Assembly (NCBI GenBank): GCA_964453665.1
Contig: CAYVQT010000081.1
Location: 1 to 12,121 of the forward strand
Length of the DNA: 12,121 bases
Origin: DAOUTY01 sp964453665
GTDB lineage: Bacteria; Chloroflexota; Dehalococcoidia; SZUA-161
Direction: 5' to 3'
Shown: in pieces, positions 6,530-12,121 of the stretch
Position numbering within the stretch: the stretch's first letter is position 1
Layout: each line of letters starts with the position of its first letter
The notes under the pieces: generated by a model
Database searches by the model: none
The model's input: only the letters and a program-made list of their open reading frames with translations
What the model was told of the DNA's origin: nothing
Translations under genes and position numbers: made by a program

Positions 6530-8149
6530 ATGGCAACAACAAGTAAAGCTACCGACAAGCTTTTTGATTACGTTATAATCGGCTCCGGCTTCGGCGGCAG
6601 TGTCTCCGCCATGCGTTTAACCGAGAAAGGCTACAGCGTACTGGTGCTGGAGCGGGGTAAGCGCTACCGGGATAAGGACTTCGCCACCACCAACATGAAG
6701 GTATGGAAGTACCTGTGGCTGCCGGCCCTGCGCTGCTTTGGCGTCCTCCAGATCAGCTTCCTAAAGGGCGTGATGATACTGCACGGATCCGGAGTGGGTG
6801 GGGGCAGCCTCGGCTACGCCAACGTACTGGAAGTACCCAGCGACCACTTATTCGAGAACCCTTCCTGGAAGCATCTGGCTGACTGGAAAACAATACTGGA
6901 GCCCCATTACAAGGAAGCGCGCCGGATGCTGGGTGTGACCCGCAACCCCCGCCTGTGGGACATCGACCACCCCCTGAAGGAAATCTGCGAGGAATTCGGG
7001 CAGGGTGATACCTTCCGGCCGACCGAGGTAGGCGTCTTCTTCGGCCCCGAGGGAGAGGAGGTGCCCGACCCTTATTTCGGTGGCGAGGGACCTCCCCGTA
7101 CGGGGTGTACTCACTGCGGCGCCTGCATGGTGGGCTGCCGTTACAACGGTAAAAACACACTGGTCAAGAACTACCTCTATTTCGCTGAGAAGTGGGGCGC
7201 AGAGGTACGACCGGAAGCTCAAGTAATCGATATTCGACCGCTGTCAACCGAACAGGCTGACGGCGCACGCTACGAATTAATTTATAACCGCTCCACGGCC
7301 TGCCTGTTCAATCCCAAGCGCCGTGTTCGTGCCCGCAATGTCATTCTCTCCGCAGGTGTGCTCGGCACATTAAAGCTACTCTTCCGGTGCCGCGACGTGA
7401 CCCGTTCACTGCCCGATATCTCTCAGCGCGCAGGCGAACTGGTGCGTACCAATAGCGAGGCTCTGCTGGGGGTCATGAGCCGCAGCAAGAAGGTGGACTA
7501 CTCCAAGGGGATAGCCATAACCTCCATCTTTCACGTAGACGATGTGACCACCGTCGAACCGGTGCGTTACCCCGATGGCTCATCGCTTATGCGAATGCTG
7601 GTGGCTCCATTGATAAGCAAGGGTGAAAGAATACCGGTACGGTTCATGAGAACCCTGGGGGAGATCCTGCGCCACCCGCTGGATTTCATGCGCAGCAACA
7701 TACTGCCGGGATGGGCTTATCGTACCACCATTTTACTCGTTATGCAGACCGTCGATAACCGCACGCGCCTTCGTCTGGGAAGGAGCTTGTTGACTCTTTA
7801 TCGCCGTGGCCTGGTCTCAGAGCCGGATGCTGAACACACCATAAAGGCTCGCATTGAAGCTGGCCACAAGGTAACACGTGCACTGGCCGCAAAGACAAAT
7901 GGAATTTCAGGCGGCTCCATAACCGAGAGCCTGCTCAACACGCCGATGACAGCGCATATCATGGGGGGCTGTCCCTTCGGTCAAGATGCCCAAGAGGGCG
8001 TGATAGGCCTTGACTGCCAGGTGCACAATTACCCCGGACTTTATGTAGTGGATGGGTCAATCATACCCGGCAACCCGGGTGTTAATCCCAGCTTGACCAT
8101 CACGGCTCTGGCAGAATACGCCATGAGCAATGTGCCGCCCAAAGCCTGA
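6530..8149 (+). CDS. GMC-family FAD oxidoreductase, cholesterol-oxidase type, with a ferredoxin-like four-cysteine motif
   Basis: A 539-aa flavoprotein expected to oxidise an alcohol, possibly a sterol or other alicyclic alcohol, to a ketone. The FAD-binding motif is G18-S-G-F-G-G23, and a second FAD contact region is HGSGVGGGS (85-93). The C-terminal half has THI-type active-site features: H476 in AHIMGGC and N519 in GVNPSLTI match the His/Asn pair of cholesterol oxidase, next to the family motif LYVVDGSIIPG. Residues C193-x2-C196-x2-C199-x3-C203, inserted before RYNGKNTL, look like a [4Fe-4S] ligand set and would let electrons leave through an Fe-S centre and not to oxygen. The start at 6530 has no clear ribosome binding site, but the next Met (residue 28) would remove the Rossmann motif. 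Family firm; sterol substrate only suggested. Confidence 0.85.
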   Translation: MATTSKATDKLFDYVIIGSGFGGSVSAMRLTEKGYSVLVLERGKRYRDKDFATTNMKVWKYLWLPALRCFGVLQISFLKGVMILHGSGVGGGSLGYANVLEVPSDHLFENPSWKHLADWKTILEPHYKEARRMLGVTRNPRLWDIDHPLKEICEEFGQGDTFRPTEVGVFFGPEGEEVPDPYFGGEGPPRTGCTHCGACMVGCRYNGKNTLVKNYLYFAEKWGAEVRPEAQVIDIRPLSTEQADGARYELIYNRSTACLFNPKRRVRARNVILSAGVLGTLKLLFRCRDVTRSLPDISQRAGELVRTNSEALLGVMSRSKKVDYSKGIAITSIFHVDDVTTVEPVRYPDGSSLMRMLVAPLISKGERIPVRFMRTLGEILRHPLDFMRSNILPGWAYRTTILLVMQTVDNRTRLRLGRSLLTLYRRGLVSEPDAEHTIKARIEAGHKVTRALAAKTNGISGGSITESLLNTPMTAHIMGGCPFGQDAQEGVIGLDCQVHNYPGLYVVDGSIIPGNPGVNPSLTITALAEYAMSNVPPKA

Positions 8150-8235
8150 GAGCATGGCTGTCGTTCCTCTGATCTTTTACAAGCACGCCGAGCCCAATAA
8201 GGATAGTCAGTACCCACTACCTTACCACCGCTCCA

Positions 8236-8254
8236 TGCAAACAGGTCTTTTGCA
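8236..8254. promoter_or_regulatory. Inverted repeat upstream of the dehydratase/reductase operon, possible operator
   Basis: TGCAAA and TTTGCA arms (6 bp, perfect) around a 7-nt centre. It lies about 60 nt before the start at 8313 and overlaps a poor -35-like TTGCAG (8250-8255). The rest of the 163-bp gap 8150-8312 shows no gene and no convincing terminator. The site fits a dimeric regulator, but the arms are short. Confidence 0.3.
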
Positions 8255-8312
8255 GACACTTACACGATACTTAGTAATCGAATAACCATTCTTTTGAAAA
8301 GAGTGAGAATCA

Positions 8313-9446
8313 ATGGAAAGAAACGAAATCCTCAGTATCTTCAAGGAGGTCATCCAGATCCCTAGAAACACCTACCTGGACCAGTGGGTCCATGAAGGCG
8401 GAAAGCTCATGGGGTATTACTGTACCTACATACCGGAGGAGATTTTCACTGCTGCAGGCTTCCTTCCCTATCGCATACGTGGAGCCGGAAGTGAAGATAG
8501 CTCCATTGGCGACGCTTACATGAGCACACGGGTATGTACTTTTGTCCGCCACACAATCAGCCTCGCATTGAGAGGAGAAATGGACTTTCTGGACGGCGTG
8601 GTCCTGGCCCAGAATTGTGATCACATGCGTCGTGCCGGAGACCTCTTCAAGAAAAAAGTCAAAGTCCCATTCTACAGCATCCTCTCTGTACCCAGAGCTC
8701 CCAAGGAAAGGCTCTTTGACTGGTATCTCGGTGAGCTTAAACGGCTAAAGGCGGAGATTGAGTCGCATTTCGGGTTGGTCATTACAGACCAGAGGTTAGA
8801 AGAGGCAATCGCCCTGCATAATGCCACCAGGGCACGTATACGTGACCTTTATGAGATGCGTAAAAAAGAAGCACCTCCAATCAACGGAGAGGAGGCCCTG
8901 ACCATTACTTTGGCAGCGCATCTTATGCCCCGGCATCAGTTTAACAGTTTAATGGACGAATTTTTAGCCGCTGCAGAAAACGATACAGGGTGCGGCGATT
9001 ATCGGGCACGGGTCATCACTACCGGCGGCGAGCTTGACAGCCCTGAATACATCGCAAGCATAGAACAGCAGGGAGCCTTATCAGTAGCGGAGGTTGTCTG
9101 CTTTGGTCTGCGTTCTTTCGGGGAACCGGTTGAATCCGGGGCAGAGAACCCGCTAGAGCGTATCGCCCGACAGCACTTCTTCGATATGCCCTGCGCCCGC
9201 ATGGTTGAATGCTTCGACGAGCAGGTAGCCCTGCTCAGAGACACTGTTCGGGAGTTCAATGCCGACGGTATCATTCTCCAGCGTATGAAGTTCTGCGACC
9301 CCTGGGCGGGCGATGGACATAACCTCTACTGGAGATTCAAGGAGGAAGGCATCCCATTCCTGGGCCTTGAGAGAGAGTATCAGGTTCCAGCCTCTGGGCA
9401 GGTTAAAACCCGTGTCCAGGCCTTCCTGGAACAGATGGGCAAATGA
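8313..9446 (+). CDS. 2-hydroxyacyl-CoA dehydratase / benzoyl-CoA reductase family subunit (BcrC/HgdB-like)
   Basis: A 377-aa Fe-S subunit of the HgdB/BcrC/BadD family, whose members reduce aromatic-CoA rings or dehydrate 2-hydroxyacyl-CoA by a radical mechanism. Candidate cluster ligands are C37 (G-Y-Y-C before P-E-E), C75, C102 (N-C-D-H) and C328 (K-F-C-D-P-W). The C-terminal motif LEREYQVPASGQVKTRVQAF is the signature ending of this family. Length matches the shorter catalytic subunit of benzoyl-CoA reductase. It starts the second operon and is followed 34 nt later by the partner subunit. The ribosome binding site is weak (GAGTGAG, 8301-8307). The ATP-dependent activator is not present here. 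Family firm; whether it acts as dehydratase or reductase, and on which CoA ester, is open. Confidence 0.85.
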   Translation: MERNEILSIFKEVIQIPRNTYLDQWVHEGGKLMGYYCTYIPEEIFTAAGFLPYRIRGAGSEDSSIGDAYMSTRVCTFVRHTISLALRGEMDFLDGVVLAQNCDHMRRAGDLFKKKVKVPFYSILSVPRAPKERLFDWYLGELKRLKAEIESHFGLVITDQRLEEAIALHNATRARIRDLYEMRKKEAPPINGEEALTITLAAHLMPRHQFNSLMDEFLAAAENDTGCGDYRARVITTGGELDSPEYIASIEQQGALSVAEVVCFGLRSFGEPVESGAENPLERIARQHFFDMPCARMVECFDEQVALLRDTVREFNADGIILQRMKFCDPWAGDGHNLYWRFKEEGIPFLGLEREYQVPASGQVKTRVQAFLEQMGK

Positions 9447-9467
9447 CCTGGATGTAGGAAATGACAG

Positions 9468-9475
9468 GAAGGGAG
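9468..9475 (+). promoter_or_regulatory. Ribosome binding site that selects the start of the second dehydratase/reductase subunit
   Basis: GAAGGGAG, 5 nt before the ATG at 9481. It favours this start over an in-frame ATG at 9313 inside the preceding gene, which would add 56 unrelated residues and overlap that gene by more than 130 bases. Confidence 0.65.
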
Positions 9476-9480
9476 AGAAC

Positions 9481-10788
9481 ATGTCCATATTAGGGAAAGA
9501 TCGGAAGGAGGACTGGGAGGTCGTCTATGAGGGGGCAATCGGTTTAATCGATCTGTACGAAGAGGACCCTGATTCTAAGGGCATGAACGGGATAGTTAAA
9601 GGTTTCCGTGTGTTCATGGAAGGCCTGTTTCAAGCTATAGACGAGGGAAGGCCTATCGTCTGGCACAACTGTGGTTGTTCGCCGGAGCTGATCAAGGGGC
9701 TCGAAGGTGTCCAGACTTGCCCTATTGAAGTATTGACTGTGTTACAGAATCTAGTGGGAGAAGTGGACTACACGGTGGCTTTGATCGATGAGGCGGAGGC
9801 GCATGGTGTAGCTCCAGAGGTCTGCTCTATAGACAAGGCGGCTGTAGGTACTGTCCTCAATGATCTATACCCTGAGCCAGCCTGCATGCTCTACCACAAC
9901 ACGCCTTGTGATTCTCAGATCGCGGCTATTAAGTGCCTCACCGAGCTTACCAAAAGACCTATGCGTCTGATGGACGTTCCTTACCTGTCTGGCGATCGTG
10001 AGGTTAAATACCTGGCAAAACAGTTTCGGGAGGCTATTCCATTCCTTGAGGAGCATACGGGCACAAAGTTTAGCTGGGAGAGATTTCGCGAAGTATGTGA
10101 GGAGTCAAATCGCACTGCAGAGTATCTGCGCGACTGGAATGAGCTCCGGCGGCACACACCCTGCCCTCAGGTGAGCAAACTCGTGGCCCTCAACACGGCC
10201 CTGCTGGTTGCCTTTTCCGGAGACCCTGAAGGCACCGCCATAGCCAAGGCGTTTCGCGATGAGGCCAAGGAACGCATTGAGAGGGGAGAGAGCACCATTG
10301 AGGGAGGGGAGCTCTATCGCGCCATCTGGTATCAAGACCCGCTGTGGTTTGACCTGCAGTTCTATGACTGGATGGAAAGCGAGCTCAAGTTGGTCATCCC
10401 CATGGACCTTTTCGGCTACTATGCCCCGGAAGCGCTTATCGATACTTCGACCCCGGAATCCATGCTAGAGGGCCTGGCGCGTAAAGACCTGAGGGTACTG
10501 CCTATGTCCAGGCAATTCAAGGGCCCCATAGACTATTTCATCGACGATTACCTCCGACTGTGCACCGATTATCAGGCGGATTTTGGGATTTTCGCGGGAC
10601 ATATAGCCTGCAAGCACGGCCTCGGCGGCATCGGCTTATTTCGGGAAGCTTCCCGGGAGGCGGGTATACCCTTCCACTACTTTGAATTCGACATGTTTGA
10701 CCCGAGGGTTACTCCTGTCGAGACAATCCAAGACGATCTGGCAAACTTTATCAACGACGTAGTCATTCCCAGAAAAGAGATGGCATAA
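9481..10788 (+). CDS. 2-hydroxyacyl-CoA dehydratase / benzoyl-CoA reductase family subunit (BcrB/HgdA-like)
   Basis: A 435-aa partner of the preceding subunit. The length and the C-terminal family ending (YFEFDMFDPRVTPVETIQDD, then LANFI) match the longer BcrB/BadE-type subunit. Candidate [4Fe-4S] ligands are C66 in CGCSPEL, C115 in VCSIDKAAVG, C143 in TPCD, and C377 in ACKHGLGG. Extra cysteines C64 and C80 flank C66, which is unusual and may indicate altered ligation. Together the two subunits would form the heterodimeric core that binds the acyl-CoA and receives electrons at very low potential. Translation is probably coupled within the operon. No ATPase domain of the activator type is present in this protein. 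The family call is firm; the substrate is not. Confidence 0.85.
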   Translation: MSILGKDRKEDWEVVYEGAIGLIDLYEEDPDSKGMNGIVKGFRVFMEGLFQAIDEGRPIVWHNCGCSPELIKGLEGVQTCPIEVLTVLQNLVGEVDYTVALIDEAEAHGVAPEVCSIDKAAVGTVLNDLYPEPACMLYHNTPCDSQIAAIKCLTELTKRPMRLMDVPYLSGDREVKYLAKQFREAIPFLEEHTGTKFSWERFREVCEESNRTAEYLRDWNELRRHTPCPQVSKLVALNTALLVAFSGDPEGTAIAKAFRDEAKERIERGESTIEGGELYRAIWYQDPLWFDLQFYDWMESELKLVIPMDLFGYYAPEALIDTSTPESMLEGLARKDLRVLPMSRQFKGPIDYFIDDYLRLCTDYQADFGIFAGHIACKHGLGGIGLFREASREAGIPFHYFEFDMFDPRVTPVETIQDDLANFINDVVIPRKEMA

Positions 10789-10816
10789 AATACGAGTTGT
10801 CTACAGTAGCTTCCAA

Positions 10817-10824
10817 AAAGGAGG
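10817..10824 (+). promoter_or_regulatory. Ribosome binding site of the SCP2-like gene
   Basis: AAAGGAGG, 5 nt before the ATG at 10830. It rejects the upstream TTG at 10797 as start; residues upstream of the ATG are not part of the domain. Confidence 0.8.
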
Positions 10825-10829
10825 GTCAA

Positions 10830-11270
10830 ATGCCTTATTTTAAGGATGCCGATGAATGCAACGATATTTTGGGAGGCTTTTTCCGCCAGGTGTCGGCCGA
10901 TGTGTCAAACGGAGATAAAGATGCTGTAGAAATACAGACCAAGATGAGCGGGATTGGACTTATTACGAGTTTCATCTTACGTGACCCCGAGATAACCTTC
11001 ACCCTCGATTTTACCAAGAATCCATTTACTGTTTCCGTCAATAGCGACAGTATTGTACCCACGACGACTTTTTCCCTGATAGGGGATACCGGACACAAGT
11101 TCTGGCATGGTAAGGTTAATTTGGCTAAGGCTCTGACCATAAAAGCAATTGTGGCTCGAGGTCCCATACCGAAAATCCTAAAGCTGCTGCCCGTGATTAA
11201 ACCTCTCTATAAAAAATACCCAGCCTATCTGAGGGAACGGGGACGAGCTGATCTGGCGTTGAGCGAATAA
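10830..11270 (+). CDS. SCP2-type sterol/lipid-binding domain protein
   Basis: A 146-aa single-domain protein resembling the sterol carrier protein 2 (SCP2) family. It has an N-terminal helix region (about 5-25), then strands around 33-84 (EIQTKM, EITFTLDF, FTVSV, TTTFSL), and a conserved-looking segment FWHGKVNLAKALTIKAIVAR (91-110). The C-terminal helical LLPVIKPLYKKYPAYL (119-134) is typical of bacterial SCP2 proteins. Such domains hold hydrophobic ligands or fatty-acyl-CoA in a tunnel and are not enzymes themselves. No signal peptide is seen, so it acts in the cytoplasm. It sits 41 nt after the dehydratase/reductase subunits and 3 nt before the next gene, so it is inferred to shuttle the operon's hydrophobic substrate. 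The fold call comes from pattern recognition only. Confidence 0.7.
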   Translation: MPYFKDADECNDILGGFFRQVSADVSNGDKDAVEIQTKMSGIGLITSFILRDPEITFTLDFTKNPFTVSVNSDSIVPTTTFSLIGDTGHKFWHGKVNLAKALTIKAIVARGPIPKILKLLPVIKPLYKKYPAYLRERGRADLALSE

Positions 11271-11273
11271 CCC

Positions 11274-12023
11274 ATGAACCCATTTGATCCCTATTTCAAA
11301 CGAATTCGGGATTACGAAAGCGCTCTGCTAAATAGTGGAAGGCGTGTGCAGGTCTGGTCCGCCCGGCCATCCGATAATGGAAACGATATTGCTACCCAAT
11401 TCACGTCACCGCTGATTTTGAAAGAGAACACGGCCGTTGAGCTGGGCGGGCCTCGGACAGCCGGTTCTACCTTTATCATCTGGACTGAAGATGTCTCTCT
11501 TATATCCAACGGGCGAATAACCCTGGTAGGGCCAGACCTTGCTGAAGCGGCAGAAGGTATTCTACCGTTCGGGCAGGTGACGCTGGTTGGAGGCCCAGCC
11601 CTCAGCAATGAGATTCAACCACGTCTGGCAAGAGAGCACTATGCAGCCGAACGGGTTCCCGGTTATATGGTCCGCAGCACAGGCGGGCGAATCTGGTCTC
11701 GTGTGAGTGATAAAGCCCTGGGTGATGGATTTTCGCTGGATTTTTTGGGGACCACCATTATCTCCCATCTTCTTGCCAGTATGTCCGCCATCACTGTAGC
11801 AGAGATTCTTTTTGTTACTTCATGCGTTGAGGATGTGCAGAATCTTGAGAAAATCGGCGTCCAGGTTAGAAAGTTGTCCCATGAACTGCGTCGGGAGCGC
11901 ATAAAACAGACCGCCGACGGTGAATATCAGTGCGAGAGCAATATCTCCTGCGACGTATGTCCCGACATTGAGGTCTGTTCTGAAATACGTAAAATACTTG
12001 TCCTTAGAAAGAAGAGCGAGTAA
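11274..12023 (+). CDS. CODH/ACS beta-subunit-like short protein, lacking the nickel-binding part
   Basis: A 249-aa protein that resembles the middle of acetyl-CoA synthase / CdhC. ENTAVELGGPRTAG (about 51-64), GRITLVGPD and the following FGQVTLVGG match the VELGGP...VTxxGPD pattern of that family. A helical stretch (EDVQNLEKIGVQVRKLSHELRRE) then leads into cysteines C220-x5-C226-x2-C229-x5-C235, where the A-cluster cysteines begin in true ACS. The chain ends about 14 residues later, so the CGC nickel site and the rest of the A-cluster domain are missing. It therefore probably binds an ordinary Fe-S cluster and cannot be a complete synthase. It starts 3 nt after the preceding stop with no good ribosome binding site, implying translational coupling. 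Role unknown; a CoA-ester or electron-transfer accessory function is a guess. Confidence 0.6.
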   Translation: MNPFDPYFKRIRDYESALLNSGRRVQVWSARPSDNGNDIATQFTSPLILKENTAVELGGPRTAGSTFIIWTEDVSLISNGRITLVGPDLAEAAEGILPFGQVTLVGGPALSNEIQPRLAREHYAAERVPGYMVRSTGGRIWSRVSDKALGDGFSLDFLGTTIISHLLASMSAITVAEILFVTSCVEDVQNLEKIGVQVRKLSHELRRERIKQTADGEYQCESNISCDVCPDIEVCSEIRKILVLRKKSE

Positions 12024-12026
12024 GCG

Positions 12027-12055
12027 AATCACGACAGTTAGAGCCGGTTGTGATT
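12027..12055 (+). terminator. Inverted repeat after the last operon gene, possible terminator
   Basis: AATCACGAC (12027-12035) pairs with GTTGTGATT (12047-12055) over 9 bp with one G-U wobble and an 11-nt loop, starting 4 nt after the stop codon of the last gene. The bases that follow (ATATTCCCC) are only slightly T-rich, so this is a poor intrinsic terminator and could instead be an mRNA-stabilising hairpin or a regulator site. The remaining 66 bases to the window end show no gene. Confidence 0.35.
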
Positions 12056-12121
12056 ATATTCCCCTTCCTACGTATTGCGTCAAATAAAACTGTTACCGAA
12101 CTGGGGTCGTTGCCTCAAATA

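Noticed and set aside
6719..6790. Hydrophobic stretch in the GMC oxidoreductase that could be a membrane helix
   Set aside because: This region directly precedes the HGSGVGGGS FAD-contact motif and is hydrophobic in the family generally; it is interrupted by charged residues and fits the flavin domain.
8288..8310. Symmetrical ATTCTTTT-g-AAAAGAGT and ATTCT...AGAAT repeats over the ribosome binding site of the first dehydratase/reductase gene
   Set aside because: The arms are low-complexity A/T runs, one has a mismatch, and the alternative hairpin has only 5 bp; chance is the simplest explanation.
9313..9480. Upstream ATG extension of the longer dehydratase/reductase subunit
   Set aside because: It lies within the preceding gene and adds 56 residues without family character; the ATG at 9481 has a good ribosome binding site.

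Overview
The window reads as part of an anaerobic catabolic gene island from a strict or facultative anaerobe. It has moderate GC, strong AGGAGG-type ribosome binding sites and very little spare DNA. Most products are oxygen-sensitive or low-potential redox proteins: an HdrD/GlpC-like Fe-S protein, a benzoyl-CoA reductase / 2-hydroxyacyl-CoA dehydratase pair, and an acetyl-CoA-synthase-like fragment. This gene mix is known from anaerobic Chloroflexota (Dehalococcoidia) and Desulfobacterota. I cannot choose between them from the sequence, because no rRNA, tRNA or taxonomic marker is present.

Layout. At the left, on the minus strand, is an iron-sulfur protein with two ferredoxin-type clusters and two CCG domains (51-1244). 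A divergent 203-bp promoter region separates it from everything else, which is on the plus strand. First come three consecutive phytoene-desaturase-like FAD oxidoreductases (1448-3175, 3193-4839, 4891-6372). After a 157-bp gap with a good sigma70-type promoter comes a GMC-family FAD oxidoreductase of the cholesterol-oxidase type that also carries a four-cysteine ferredoxin-like motif (6530-8149). After a 163-bp gap comes a compact four-gene run: two 2-hydroxyacyl-CoA dehydratase / benzoyl-CoA reductase catalytic-type subunits (8313-9446, 9481-10788), a small SCP2-type lipid-binding protein (10830-11270), and a short protein resembling only the front part of the CODH/ACS beta subunit (11274-12023). 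A 9-bp inverted repeat follows the last gene. No gene-free stretch exceeds about 200 bp, and I see no tRNA, rRNA, CRISPR or insertion sequence.

How it may work together (inference). Four flavoproteins could oxidise or desaturate a bulky hydrophobic substrate such as an isoprenoid, steroid or alicyclic/aromatic compound. The divergent HdrD-like protein would take up electrons, the SCP2 protein would bind the hydrophobic intermediate or its CoA thioester, and the two Fe-S dehydratase/reductase subunits would carry out a radical dehydration or ring reduction on the CoA ester. The ATP-dependent activator that such enzymes normally need is not in this window. The substrate is unknown; the cholesterol-oxidase-like and SCP2 components point toward sterol- or terpenoid-like molecules but do not prove it.
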